The translations under genes were made by a program, and so were the position numbers. A stretch of DNA of 64,000 nucleotides, taken from NCBI GenBank assembly GCA_949316235.1, contig OX438749.1, forward strand, positions 16,322,414-16,386,413, written 5' to 3'. Shown here piece by piece: positions 46,161 to 57,467 of this stretch. The notes under the pieces were generated by a model. It did no database searches, was not told the origin of the DNA, and was given only the letters and a program-made list of their open reading frames with translations. Within the stretch, counting starts at the first letter, position 1. The number at the start of each line of letters is the position of its first letter. Origin of the DNA: Oegoconia quadripuncta (lineage: Eukaryota > Arthropoda > Insecta > Lepidoptera > Autostichidae).

Positions 46161-46786
46161 TAGAATCGAACGCTAAAACAGCGGCTAAGAAGCTTGGCAT
46201 TCTCCTTAAGGTCAGGCGATATTTCACACCAAAACAACTTTTGGTGCTTTACTAGGCTCAGGTCCGCTTGTGCATGGAATTCTGCTGTCACCTCTGGGAT
46301 GGTTCAGCCAAGTACCAACTAGCTGCTCTCGATTCTGTGGAACGACGTGCCATGATAATCATAGGTGATAATTCGATGACTTCTAAATTGCAGAGCCTTG
46401 AACACCGTCGCAAAGTCGCCTGTCTCTCAGTTTTTTACACGATTCATTTCGGGGAGTGTGCGTTGGAATTACGTAATCTATTCCACCGTCACCCTTCCAT
46501 CTTCGGACCACTAGGCGTGGGGAGGGATTCCACCCGTATATAGTTAATATACCGAACATTCGCACTAAGAAGTTTGATTCTTCATTCATCATCCGAACAG
46601 CCAAGGCATGGAACTCTCTTCCGGCGTCAGCCTTTCCTGAATTCTACAACCTTCGGAGCTTCCAGAGCAGAGTGAATAAGCATTTACTGGGATCGCGTGC
46701 TTCATCTTCGACCACAACGTCACTTTCCATCAGGTGAGTTTGTGGTCAAACGCGAATCCAGTCAATCATAGAAAAAAAAATCATAA
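46160..46786 (+). pseudogene. LINE reverse-transcriptase C-terminus with 3' tail (best copy)
   Basis: Sense strand encodes AAKKLGILLKVRRYFTP, an in-frame TAG at 46253-46255, then CMEFCCHLWDGSAKYQLAAL, SLEHRRKVACLSVFYTIHFG and, after a frameshift near 46480, FIIRTAKAWNSLPASAF and NLRSFQSRVNKHLLGSRA. This is the C-terminal region of a Jockey/CR1-type non-LTR retrotransposon. It ends with the GTGGTCAAACGCGAATCC tail and A-run. At least one stop and one frameshift show it is dead. Confidence 0.85.
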
Positions 46787-46799
46787 AAAAAAACTTCAA

Positions 46800-46920
46800 C
46801 GCCCTAATCCGTAGGCAGTGACATTCGTTCTTCCACAGATTTCTTCATTCCTGATCCGGCCTCGTAGTGAAACGCCGAGCATCGCCCTCTCTATCGCTTA
46901 TTCCATGACTTTGAGCTGTT
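46800..46920 (-). repeat. RTE-type LINE fragment, antisense
   Basis: CCTCGTAGTGAAACGCCGAG and CATCGCCCTCTCTATCGC are the complement of the RTE segment that starts the relic at 28150. Confidence 0.6.
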
Positions 46921-47599
46921 TTATGAGGGTTATTGTCTAAGGAACATACGAAATATTCTATTATATTTGGAGACGATTTGTCAATTTAAGTTGTTTACAA
47001 ACAACCTTCATGAGGAGAGGCTGCAATGAGATTTATAACTCCCTCCCCTAAACCTCTTCTTCTGAGATCGCAATAATTCCTTGCGATGAATCGTAATTTA
47101 TCGATTCTCATATCAAAATTAATGGGGTCCGTTTTAGTTGACTGCGTACTGAAACCTGATAACGATAAATAAAACCATTTAGTGACTTATCTACGAATAA
47201 GTTGTGAAAAAGAAACTCATTTTTGTAAAGGACTGTAGGAGGTAGGGGTGGGCCATGTTATTCTTCTCCCCAACTAACCTGTTATCAACCTAGACTTTCA
47301 TAATATATTTGGTATGAACATTTTCACGGTACAAATTCTTCGGTCCATTACATTCATAAGTAGCAACATTAAAAGTTCTTCTTTTCTGTTGTTCGGTTAA
47401 GTTGTTCAAGTTTCTGTGGAACAACCTCATTCCCGGTTGTATCTTGTAACTTTACTACAGTACAAATGGTGTTTAACAGAACTTGTATTTTCGTTTACAA
47501 CTGTGAATTATTTTGTTGTTTTGTTCATTTGTTTCGCGGAATACCTAAGTAGATAACAGTGAAAAAATATTGAATTTATGTATCTTGTAGCAATTGCCT

Positions 47600-47760
47600 C
47601 CCTGTCCGAAGTGACATAATAGATGGTGTAGGAAAAGAACGCTCAATATCGTAGCTTCGTCCACTACGAGGTTGCAGCGGCTGCTACATGTGCTACGCGA
47701 GAGCGCTACACCTCAGAGCGCGTAGATCGCGTCAACACAATTTGAAATCCACCTGTTTCT
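47600..47760. repeat. GC-rich patch in intron 5, possible MITE remnant
   Basis: A CTACGCGAGAGCGCTACACC and GCGCGTAGATCGCG rich stretch in AT-rich surroundings. I recall CTACGCG-rich termini in lepidopteran MITEs, but cannot define ends here. Confidence 0.3.
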
Positions 47761-48884
47761 ATTTTGAGAAAATTACCTGCTGATCTCATTTCTGATTTGT
47801 CTATCAATAGTTTATCGAATAATCATACAAAAATAATAAAAATATGTATTATATCATGAAAATATAAAAACTTATTATAAGTTCAATTGCAGGTTATTAT
47901 TAAACAAATGAAAAAAAAAAAGTTTTATTTTATTTTATGAAAAGGATTATATAAAACGATTATATCTCGATATCGAATAATATCGGATAGAGTTGTTATT
48001 ACATACTGTTGATACTTATAATCATGAGCGAATGTAGTGATAAAATTTGCATATCAAAAGACTTAAACCACAAAGTGTTTTAAAATACTTTAATTAAATT
48101 TTAGGAAGAATATTTGTGTGAAGTTTTGAAAAAGGTAACTGGGTTCGATCAAAGTTCTGTCATGTCCGCTGAATGTCTGTTGAATAGCCCGTCCCTTCCC
48201 GTGGGTGTCAAAATTTTACATAAAAAACATCTACTGTAACTGTTCTAATGGCCATATGGGTTCAAGGTCACATTTTTGTATATTTCAAAAGGTGAACCGT
48301 AGTTGTTGATTCAAGTACCTAGGATGATTTAAGGAAGTACGTGTTCAAATAAACTGTAATTTTCTACAGAGTTGTACAGTAATCTTAATAAATATCACTG
48401 TCCCTTGGGATGAAATCCTTGAAAAAAGTTCCTACGTGGAAAATTAATATGTAATATCATTCACTCCGATGAATAATTGCTACATAATTCATTTATTTTA
48501 AGAGTTTCTCATAGTGAAGGCGTTCATATTGTAACAGAACATTTGGGAAAAGTTTTATTACTTAGACCTCGGACTTTAATCGTTTTGAATTTGAGATTGC
48601 AATGGAAGCAACTGCTTCATGCTGCGGTAGATAATTTGGTTCTGGATAGTTTTTATTAATTTAATTCTCATTTCATTCGCTTATGTCTTATTTCCATATA
48701 TTTTGTTACATACAACATAACGCTATTTTGAAATGAGGGAAGTTTTAATTGGCTTCTGTTTATGCAATGTTTAAAAAATAAATAAACAATGGAAAATAGC
48801 GGTTAGAGATCACCTCTAAGCTTTTGGGTGCCTCATTAAAAGTTTGATGCTTGAAACAACATATGTTTCACCTTCCAAAATTCA

Positions 48885-48930
48885 GGTGAGATTGTGGTCA
48901 AACGCGTATCCAGTCAATCATAAAAAAAAT
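48885..48930 (+). repeat. LINE 3' tail fragment
   Basis: CAGGTGAGATTGTGGTCAAA and CGCGTATCCAGTCAATCATA, followed by an A-run. Confidence 0.7.
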
Positions 48931-49061
48931 ATACCGATATGCACACGTGACAGCATGAGTTCATCGCTGTTAAAACGGGCAAGTCTACATATTTTAGTTT
49001 TAAAGCAATAGTCGCCACACCCACGGGAAGAGAAAAGGTTAGTTCTATTTTAAGAACCGGC

Positions 49062-49409
49062 TTGTCTTATTCTGACTACGACGAATCCGCTTCTCGTCGA
49101 AATCTACAATCCCTTAAACTCCGACGTGATTGTATTGACGCTGTTTTATTATATAAAATAATACATAGTCACCTGGATGTCCCCTCCTTATTACACAGTG
49201 TTCATTTTAGAGTACCTCGAAGACGTGAACGTGAATGTAGAAAAAAGGATTTATTTCATAATTCCAATAGCAGAACGTGTTACGCAGAAAATATGTTTAT
49301 AAAACGTGCTTGTAGACTATATAATAACAACGAAAAACTTCTTAACGTTGACATTTTCTGCTTTTCATTGAACTCATTGAAGAAAGCTTTTACGTTAGCT
49401 AAGGCTTGA
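49062..49409 (+). pseudogene. Non-LTR retrotransposon reverse-transcriptase C-terminus fragment
   Basis: An open 115-codon stretch with NLQSLKLRRDCIDAVLLYKI, PSLLHSVHFRVPRR, CRLYNN and IFCFSLNSLKKAF. This is the pattern SL-x-x-RR, LLYKI, NFHVP, RLYN, D-F, S-x-x-x-FK of Jockey-type C-termini. The upstream catalytic domain is absent. It is followed by an AT-rich 3' region with TATATATA tracts. Confidence 0.75.
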
Positions 49410-49819
49410 TATACTTGTTATTATTATTATATATATTTATATATATACATATACACATGTATAGAAACATAATTATCATAATATGTTGTATGGCAATATA
49501 TTTTGTGTTATGATAAATATATATGATATATGATGGCGGTTATTTGATGGGATATAGTGATGGGTTTACAACAATAGGCTATCGTCGACTGTGCCTCACA
49601 ATAACCAATGTTGTTTGTTACTGTTCTTTTTTTTTGGCTTACCACTGCACTTTATAAATTGTAATATTTAAATCTCTTAAATTTTAAGTTTATAAAAATT
49701 GTGGAAACTATAGGTCTAGATTTAGTTCTTTTTAAGTTTTGAATATGTTCATAAACGAATGTTTGTTTCATAATAAACAAAATAAAAATTTAAAAGAAAT
49801 AAAGAAATTTATATGATTT

Positions 49820-49965
49820 ATATTAAGTGTCAACTGGATACGCATTTGACCACTATGTCACCTGATGGAAAGTGACGATGTGGCCGAAGATGAAGCATGC
49901 GATCTTAGTAGATGCCTATTCGCCCTGTTCTTGAAGATCCCCAGGTTGTAGGATGTCAAGTTATG
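49820..49965 (-). repeat. LINE 3' end, antisense (Jockey/CR1-type group)
   Basis: GTCACCTGATGGAAAGTGAC, then GATGTGGCCGAAGATGAAGC and TTCTTGAAGATCCCCAGGTT, the complement of the 46160-46786 family end. Confidence 0.75.
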
Positions 49966-50111
49966 GTATACACAAAGTCTGGTAAAAAGCAACTACTTAC
50001 TACCGACCCAAATGAAGGTATCAAAAGCTCCCCATACTATGATTGTGGTGAACACTATCAATCAATCAAATACGCTGTATTGTTTATACCAGAAACATAG
50101 TGTAGTACATT

Positions 50112-50332
50112 TTGCTGACTAACTGCTATACTAAAAGGTCGCGGGCTCGAATCCCGCTAGGGCAAGTGTTTGTTTCATGAATACGCACTTGTGTACCCAA
50201 TTTGTGGATGTTTTTCATTTATAATGGTATTTATTTACAAAATCCATAATACAAGTCATGTTGCTTAGTGTGGAACTAGATGATGCTGTGTGAATGTGGA
50301 AAGATAATTATTTATTAAAAAAAATCTTATAA
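50112..50332 (+). mobile_element. tRNA-derived SINE, type B (copy 4)
   Basis: AACTGCTATACTAAAAGGTC, GGGCTCGAATCCCGCTAGGG and the body through TGTGGAACTAGATGATGCTG. It is 5'-shortened. Confidence 0.75.
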
Positions 50333-50429
50333 ATTAGGCGACATTATTGGTAACAATTGCCAACTGCCAGCGGCTATGTTCCATAAATATGGGTAATACA
50401 AGCTGGAAGGTTTAAATTAACAAAGCATT

Positions 50430-50695
50430 CGCTCTTTGTTTTCGATTTAAGAAGTTAAGCAACATCTGGCGCGGTCCGTCTTTGGATGGGTGAATACAGT
50501 GGTGACATTTTTATACGAGTGCTCCCGTGCTTTGAAGGACAGGGGCGTAAATAGGTATATACCCAGTTGATTTCAATTGCAAGTAATCGTTTAGCCAAGT
50601 TGATGGCCTGCAATGCCTAGCATCCACTGTCCACTCTACCAGTGAGAGGAGGCTATGCCCCAACAATGGGAACTGTGGCATAAGGCTGCTGATGT
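50430..50695 (+). mobile_element. 5S rRNA-derived SINE (copy 3)
   Basis: GAAGTTAAGCAACATCTGGC and GTCTTTGGATGGGTGAATAC are 5S-like. TTGATTTCAATTGCAAGTAA and the 3' part CCCCAACAATGGGAACTGTG follow. Confidence 0.75.
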
Positions 50696-50950
50696 GAAAC
50701 TGACTAACACTAAAGATACATAATATATAAATTTATGTTGTAACTATTCCTTCACAGGTTATTTTCGAGAATATTATGAACGTCAGAAGAAAAAAAAAAG
50801 AGATATAAGCGGCAAAAGTAACATAGTAGTAGTTTGAAAATACTGACTTACAGACAAATACATGTATTGTCATTTAAATTACTTTCAATAAGATGATATC
50901 GTGTTCCTTACGTTCAATTAAATGCTGGAAGTTATTTTTTTATAAATAAA

Positions 50951-51176
50951 TAAATATTTCGGACACTTACACCAATCATCTAGTCCCAAACTAAGCAAAG
51001 CTTGTGCTATGGATACTAGATAACGGATAAACATACATAAATATTTATATAAACATCCATGACTCGGGAATAAATGTTCGTATTCATCACACAAACATTT
51101 AACCCTCGCGGGATTCGAACCCGTAACCATTGGTTTCGCTGACAGGGTCACTATCCACTACACCAACCAGACGTCT
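50951..51176 (-). mobile_element. tRNA-derived SINE, type A (copy 6, full length)
   Basis: Antisense from TTCGGACACTTACACCAATC to the head complement CTATCCACTACACCAACCAG. It ends about 70 bases upstream of exon 6. Confidence 0.85.
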
Positions 51177-51247
51177 AGTCGGTTTGAATAGATCATATTC
51201 AGACTAGAGTTATTTAGGTCATATGATAATAGCCAATATTGTTACAG

Positions 51248-51358
51248 TGCCTTTAGGTGTACTTACGGAACGGTACGAGAGTGCAGCGGAGAAGGATGAG
51301 ATCATCAATGGGAATAGCGAAGCTGATAGAAGTGATGAGGGTCTCTTTGACGAGTCAG
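51248..51358 (+). CDS. EVA1C: EVA1C-like exon 6: extracellular acidic stalk
   Basis: Encodes residues 244-280 plus split ends (111 bases, phase 1 to 1), from TTGTTACAG to a GTACGT donor. The sequence is rich in Asp, Glu and Ser with no recognisable fold (for example ERYESAAEKDEIINGNSEAD). It is probably a flexible spacer between the lectin domains and the membrane. Being a symmetric class 1-1 exon of a multiple of three, it could be skipped without a frameshift. It is supported only by phase, splice sites and open frame, so it is less certain than the lectin exons. Confidence 0.78.
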
Positions 51359-51667
51359 GTACGTAATTTGTCAATTTTAAAATGCAATATTAACACTGTG
51401 GTATAAAACCATTAAGTAAATAACGTGGAGAAAAGAAGTATATAGTGTTGTGAGAGAAAGTCACAAAATGTTATTCTTTGTGTTAGAAACTGATTTATTT
51501 TGAAAAATTAAAAAAAAATCATGTTAGAAAAATACAGATGAATGATTTTATACTTGTATCTTTAAACAAAAAAAATATTTAAAGACCATTTTCACAAACA
51601 ATGCACGCGAAAGTAAACGAAGCAAGCGATAATACGTACCAAATTAAAAAATATATTATTTACTTAC

Positions 51668-51955
51668 TGCCTCCGTGGCTCAATGTAAACAATGTACATG
51701 TTTAAGTACTCGGTTTAGTTGGTGGTAGGGCATTTTAAATGTCCATCTGGCTAGCTACCACCATCTTACCTAAATCTGCCGCCAGGTATAGTTGTGTTCC
51801 GGTTGTCAGAGATAAGATAGTCCCCCAAATATGTCGGGGTTTCCTGATCAGTACGCTTCCACCTTCGACCTCATCTTCACATCTTCACTTAACATCAGGT
51901 GTGATTGAGGCCAAGTACTACCTAACTCGTTGTGCTTAAAAGAAAAACTTAATAT
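51668..51955 (+). mobile_element. tRNA-derived SINE, type C (copy 3, head deleted internally)
   Basis: GCCTCCGTGGCTCAATG, then directly TACATGTTTAAGTACTCGG: the B-box region is deleted. The 3' part is complete, with a local ATCTTCACATCTTCACTT duplication. Confidence 0.8.
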
Positions 51956-52534
51956 ATTTTACGATTTGAAAGAAAGATACAATACAATACCTAGTTGACT
52001 GCAATATGTTAATGCAAGTGACTATTGAGCTATATTGAGAACGATACAAAATTATATTATACTTACGTAGAACATTAGTCTAAACATGATTTCTTTATAA
52101 ACGGATAGTATCATTTTGTCCAAATTAAGTTGTATGTATTGTCGTATTCATTTCTTCCCACGGAGCAATATTTTCGTACTGCCAAACTAAAAAATTGTCC
52201 AAAAGATTTTCATCAGATTTGGTTGCAGAGCCGTATCATTTACAAATGGCGGAAGTCTCCAGGACACAATGTTACTCTTATTTAATTTGAACAACATGAT
52301 AATAACCACGGATTATAACTTTCCACCGTGGGTAAGGAAATACAATACAAATACACTTTATTGCACAACAAGCAATGAAATTACTGTTAAAGAAATGATT
52401 TGATGGAAGAAAATATAATGTTTTTTTAAATACCTTTTATTTAAGTTATGACTTGTGCATAGGCAAAAAGTTACAGCCTACATTTTGTATAGTACTCAAT
52501 AGTGAGAACTATGCAATACAATACTTTTTTTGTT

Positions 52535-52887
52535 TTATGCACAACGGGTTAGCCCATTGACCTCAATCACATCTGATATTACACTTAACATCTTCACTAA
52601 GATGAGGCCCCATCTTATTTGGGGAACTGGCTATCTTATCTTTGACAACAGATTTAGATAAGATGGTGGTAGCTAGCCAGGCGGACAGCTACCACCATCT
52701 TATCTAAATCTGCCGCCAAACAGCAATGTTAATAGCATTGTTGTGTTCCGGTTGTCAGATATAAGATAGCCAGTCCCCCAAATGTGTTGGGGTTTCCGGG
52801 TGAGTACGCTTCCACCTTCGACCTCATCTTCATTTAACATCAGGTGTGATTGAGGTCAAGTACAAACCCGTCGTGCATAAAAAAAAA
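52535..52887. mobile_element. Head-to-head pair of type C SINEs
   Basis: 52535-52688 is an antisense type C 3' part. 52689-52887 is a sense copy beginning at CTACCACCATCTTATCTAAA. Both are truncated at the same internal region, so their junction is a natural inverted repeat of about 40 bases per arm (AGATTTAGATAAGATGGTGG mirrored). Confidence 0.8.
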
Positions 52888-53031
52888 TAATTTTGCCGAA
52901 TTTTCATATGATCAGCGGTTCGTTTTGTAATCACTTTGAGGCTGTTCCTTTAAAGTTACTAAAATAGAACAAATAAAGTTCCACAGCTATTGTTATTTGT
53001 TAACGGTTTTTTCTATTTCTTTTAAATTTAG

Positions 53032-53187
53032 AAGGAGTTGGGGAAAACTGGGGAGAACCTAATGCAGTTCCTCCAATAGCGGATCCAGCATTGCAGCCAC
53101 TTCCAGAAGACGGTAGCCGACCAATCGGAGCTAATGTTGAAGATACCACAAAAAGGAAATCCACTGCGGATAAAGATAAAAATACAG
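53032..53187 (+). CDS. EVA1C: EVA1C-like exon 7: extracellular proline-containing stalk
   Basis: Encodes residues 281-332 plus split ends (156 bases, phase 1 to 1), from a TTTCTTTTAAATTTAG acceptor to a GTTGAT donor, which is a weaker donor than the others. Composition is proline-, glycine- and acid-rich at the start (GEPNAVPPIADPALQPLPEDG) and lysine-rich near the end (KRKSTADKDK), just before the membrane span. No domain is recognisable. Like exon 6 it is a symmetric cassette that could be alternatively spliced. Confidence 0.8.
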
Positions 53188-54566
53188 GTTGATAATTTGG
53201 CGTAAATTAAAGGACCATTGCTGTTTCACCCCTCAGGCTACTGCTTCCCTTGTTTATTTATACTTGTAATCAGAACAGGATAAACACAAAAACCTTTGGT
53301 GTCATGGTGATTTGCTAATTGAAGAGCTTTACACCTGGGTGGGCAGCGAATGCCCAGCGGCAACTATTTTTAAACATGAATATTCTCATCTAATTTTATT
53401 TTCAACGTTTTGTATTATGGTATGATTGCTGGACATACAATACGTACAACGTACAAGTTTGTTTATTTATATAACCATTTATTATACACATACAACCAAA
53501 TACACATTAAAAGGAATTAAATACAAATGTGCAAAGGGCGAACTTATCTCTATAAGAGACCTCTTGCAGCAGGCCCGCGAAAGCGAAACAATTTTCAAAA
53601 GTAGGCATACATAGTGTGTATACTTAGTTGGTTTTATATGTCACTACCCATATGGTATCGCTCCTTTTTATGTATGCCATATTGCTTGAAAATTACATTA
53701 GTTTCAGTCACTTTTTGCAAAAGTAAAGTGTAAAAAAAAAGTTTTTATAAATACTTACTTGCATACAAATACGCTAAATGTCTACACTTGGTATAGTATC
53801 AGACATGATATAAACTTTTCACATAATATTTTAATAAAACGGTGCCTGTATTTGTGAACCTTTTAATCTAGTGGCTTTGTGAATCCCGGCAGAATCGAAT
53901 AGAATCTTCTCTTTATGATATATCATCATGAGCATATCAACATAGACCAGCTCTCATGAAAGCTCGGAGATACATAATAGGTTCTTAATATCTTTAACAA
54001 TACGAGTTTCCTTCATTTTTATGAATCACAACATACAGCAATTTCTTGCTTAGGTCTGAATTTACATTGATATTTCATAATCCATTATTGTTATTTATAT
54101 TGACAAATAAAATTATCCAGATATGGCTGCATACAAATCATTTCAGCAGTATAGTCTGTACTGTAATAGGATAAACCGGTGTATTTAATGGTTAGTACAT
54201 TATTAATGATATACTGCAGACAGGCATAAATCATTCCACAGTTGCAATTCAACTGTTTGCTAATTTATTGGGAAGTTAGTTTTTCATTTGTTATGAAATG
54301 TGCTTATTGTGGACAGTTAGCTTCTACGCCTACTTGTTGACTGTAAACCTTTAAAGATTTGAGGACTTAAGCCGTATATTTTAGATATTACAAATATAGT
54401 TATATAATAGTTTATGGTCTCAACCATCGATCTGATTTGCTTGCAACTCAATGCACTTGAAAAATATTTATATTTTTTATATCTTTAATAATATAATCAG
54501 TATGTTATTTAGGTTTAATCTTTTAGATAACTGTACTAAATATTTTATTTATCTTTATTGTTCCAG

Positions 54567-55036
54567 AAACGTCATCTAGCACTATACTCTTCATTTACAT
54601 CGGAATAGGACTAACTGTGTTCATAATTTTAACACTTTTACTAATTGGAGTTCGCTGCTTCATCATTCGCCGATCATCCAGAACTTCAAAAACGGGAGAC
54701 ATGTTTACGACTGAGGTACCAAATGTTTTCAATGACGCTGTCTCTGATATTGATAACGATATAGACGTCAGTCATATTTCTGGAACTTTCTACGATCCAG
54801 TGCATCCTGATATGATACTTTACAGGGATGTACCAGGCAGTAAGGGCACGCTTCGAGCCATGAGACCTTTGTCTACTATATATCCATGCGCGGGAGCAAG
54901 TATGTATGGTAATGTAGATTATATACCACCCAGAGAAACAACCGGTAGGTTTAGTAAAGATGAAGAGCCACCACCTGAAGTTTTGAGTCCTAAGAGTTTG
55001 GGTGGATATTCCAGTACTCAGTTCTATTATGGCTGA
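54567..55036 (+). CDS. EVA1C: EVA1C-like exon 8: transmembrane helix, cytoplasmic tail and stop
   Basis: Terminal coding exon, from TTATTGTTCCAG to a TGA stop at 55034-55036, encoding residues 333-488. A hydrophobic segment at about 339-361 (ILFIYIGIGLTVFIILTLLL) is the single membrane span. It is followed by the basic stop-transfer run R362, R367, R368, R371. The 127-residue tail has an acidic patch (392-400), tyrosines at 408, 418, 438, 446, 451, 480, 486 and 487, and ends in FYYG. The tyrosines suggest possible phosphorylation or adaptor docking, but that is inference. Exon 8 is the largest exon and probably runs on into the 3' UTR. Confidence 0.9.
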
Positions 55037-55740
55037 CGGCAAGACGTGGGAGGTGCTGATGATGCCTCCAGGACTTATTGTTTTTAATGTGTCAATAAAT
55101 GTAATTTAAAAATATTTCGAAGAATCGAATTCTACGAAGCTTATGAAGCCATATAATGTAAATTACTTAAATATGTTACTTAATAGGAACCTAATGGTAA
55201 TATTTGTAACTAATGTCACTCTTGAAATAATTTGAAAAAGATTAACTATTTGAAAACCAATCACTAAATTTAGACGAGCACTTAGTATTAAAGATACATA
55301 TCGTCAGAACACTCGTGCACTTTGTAATACCTGTGTCTCATTGCATGAATTTGACCTTTAAGTAAGATACCATATCCATCTGTGATTTAAAACATAACAT
55401 GAATAAAATTATTTATTGATAGTCGAAATAATTCCTAACTTAAATGAAAGTGCACATTCCCCAATCTTTCATAGTGTCAATTTAAAATACACTATATTTA
55501 AAATACGTCGAAATAAATTATACATACGTTGCAACATTATTTTTGGGTGTCACATGACGCTTAAATACGATGAAATACTCCATATATTTCATGTAAGTAT
55601 TGTAAATCTAATTTAATTTTACCTAGTAATGTTCACATAATATTACAATGTACAATCTGTAGTAATCCTATTAACTTAAAAGCTAAAAACTCCAGTAAAG
55701 GATGAAAATGTAAATTTTTTATAACTTTTTTGAATAAAAA
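55037..55740 (+). terminator. 3' UTR with three candidate poly(A) signals
   Basis: After the stop codon the sequence is AT-rich and non-coding. AATAAA hexamers occur at 55094-55099, 55402-55407 and 55733-55738. Any of these could define the transcript end, and alternative polyadenylation would give 3' UTRs of roughly 80 to 720 bases. No RNA evidence is available. Confidence 0.5.
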
Positions 55741-56479
55741 TATATGAAATTTTCGTTTTATTTTGCGCCGTCCAAACTGATGCACGACAAATGGAGCGGT
55801 CATTAAAATGTGACTCGATTTTTCGTTTCTTTTTAAAGCGAGGCCTAATGGTCGCGTGGTTTGACGTCATTATTTACGGAAATCATGGGGAGATAACAAT
55901 AATTTATAAAATGCTAAGTAGAGACATCGAAGGAAATGAAACATTGTATCACATGACATGGCGATTCATTCTTGCTATGATTATCAGTTTCAATTAAGCA
56001 CGGCAATTTATATCAATTTTAAAGTTCAAATCGTTGAAATAAATGGACAATTGTGTACGTTTAAGCATATATCCTGTTGTTTTATAAATCCACTGAGAAG
56101 AAAACTTTTTGAAATGTCTAATAAAATAATAATTTCATTTTAAAGTAAATATGGAGAAATCGGAACTGTGGGATAAATCCTCTTCATTATAAAGCAGAAC
56201 AAGCCAGTAGTTATTGTTTGGCGCTATACGTAGAGTGAAAGTAGAAATGAAAAAAAAACTAAATGAATTAATAAATTATTACGAATACATGACCAAGTTA
56301 AAATTATTCATAATCACTAATTTCCTAAAATAGCTACTTTAAATATATTGTTTTGTCCGAAATTTAATGATGTTTTAATTGTAGCAAGTCGTGTAATTAT
56401 AAAATGAGATTATTAAAAAACCAAAAGCATGAGGTACTGTTATTAATCTAGGATAAGAATTAAAATTACTTAAAAATAC

Positions 56480-56552
56480 TCTCATATACGAGAGAAGGCC
56501 TATATCGCTGCAGTGAGATGTTTACGGGCTGATGATGATGATGATGATGGTG
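56480..56552 (+). repeat. Type E SINE 3' end fragment
   Basis: GAGAGAAGGCCTATATCGCT, GCAGTGAGATGTTTACGGGC and a GATGATGATG microsatellite. Confidence 0.65.
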
Positions 56553-57467
56553 AAGAATTAAAATTAACAAGCACTTTTCATTGGGATTATTAATCGAATT
56601 ATTATTACATCAAACTTGTTTTCTCCAAATTATGATAATGTATTAATTATTATTAGTTCCAAAAAACGATATTATTCAAAAATGTAAAAGATTGAGGGAT
56701 TGTAATTAATCCAGGATAAAGTTAAAATTATTAGCTGCCCTTAAAAATTGCCCTTACTTTTCCTTTTTTATCCTTCTAGGCTATAAAGTTTTTATTGAGT
56801 ATGAAATTGATTGCATTTAGTTGGGAGTGGATGAAATTTACATAATTTCACAACTTTAATCTCTGGATTACAACTTCGAAAGGACTTACTGATCCATAGT
56901 TAATGGCAGTAGATAATGGGTTAAAGTGTTCGGTAATACTGCCAAAACTAGGACAGCAGGTTTTTGATTAAGGAACAGTTACACGCAATCAGACGATTCA
57001 CCTATTAAAAGGACAATTTAATTATTATATTTTATTAGTCCTTTAATTAATAATTAAGTTGACTCAGATCCAAGATAACAAATAAAGTCACGTTTAGAAT
57101 ATCTTTCCATAAATGTTGTATCGATTTTTACTGATTGGAGAAAGGGATGCTGCGAAATACGAGTGAATCACTCACGATTGACCACAAATGTACACGCAAA
57201 CGGGAACATGCGCGTACTTTTATGCACTCGTCAGTACTTGTAGGGGTTGTAACTGAAAACCAGTGTTTCGCTCTTTGAGTGATGTGCCACAGTGATAAAC
57301 CATTTGTGCTACTGCGGCACACACTCGCTCTTTGTATTTTCTGTTCTTTACTTTTATTTGTATGTATATTTCTTTGTAATTAAAAAATTGTGTAGGTGTG
57401 TGAACGCAGTGGCGTAAAATTAATTTAAAAAAAATAACAATTTCAAGGCATGCACGCAGACAGATGC

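Larger units (their letters stand above)
788..55036 (+). other. EVA1C: Gene locus: EVA-1 homolog C-like transmembrane receptor, 8 coding exons, 488 aa
   Basis: Eight exons join with consistent phases (intron phases 1,0,1,1,1,1,1) into 1467 coding bases. Domains: signal peptide about 1-20; SUEL lectin 1 about 38-143 with cysteines 40, 49, 72, 92, 110, 116, 130, 143; SUEL lectin 2 about 152-243 with cysteines 154, 163, 186, 197, 210, 216, 229, 243; stalk 244-338; transmembrane helix about 339-361; cytoplasmic tail 362-488. Two SUEL domains plus one membrane span is the known architecture of EVA-1/EVA1C, a plasma-membrane co-receptor linked to Slit-Robo axon guidance in worms. Latrophilins have one SUEL domain and seven helices, so they fit less well. 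The tail does not obviously match the vertebrate EVA1/FAM176 tail, so orthology is inferred from architecture. The role in this insect is inference. Confidence 0.85.
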
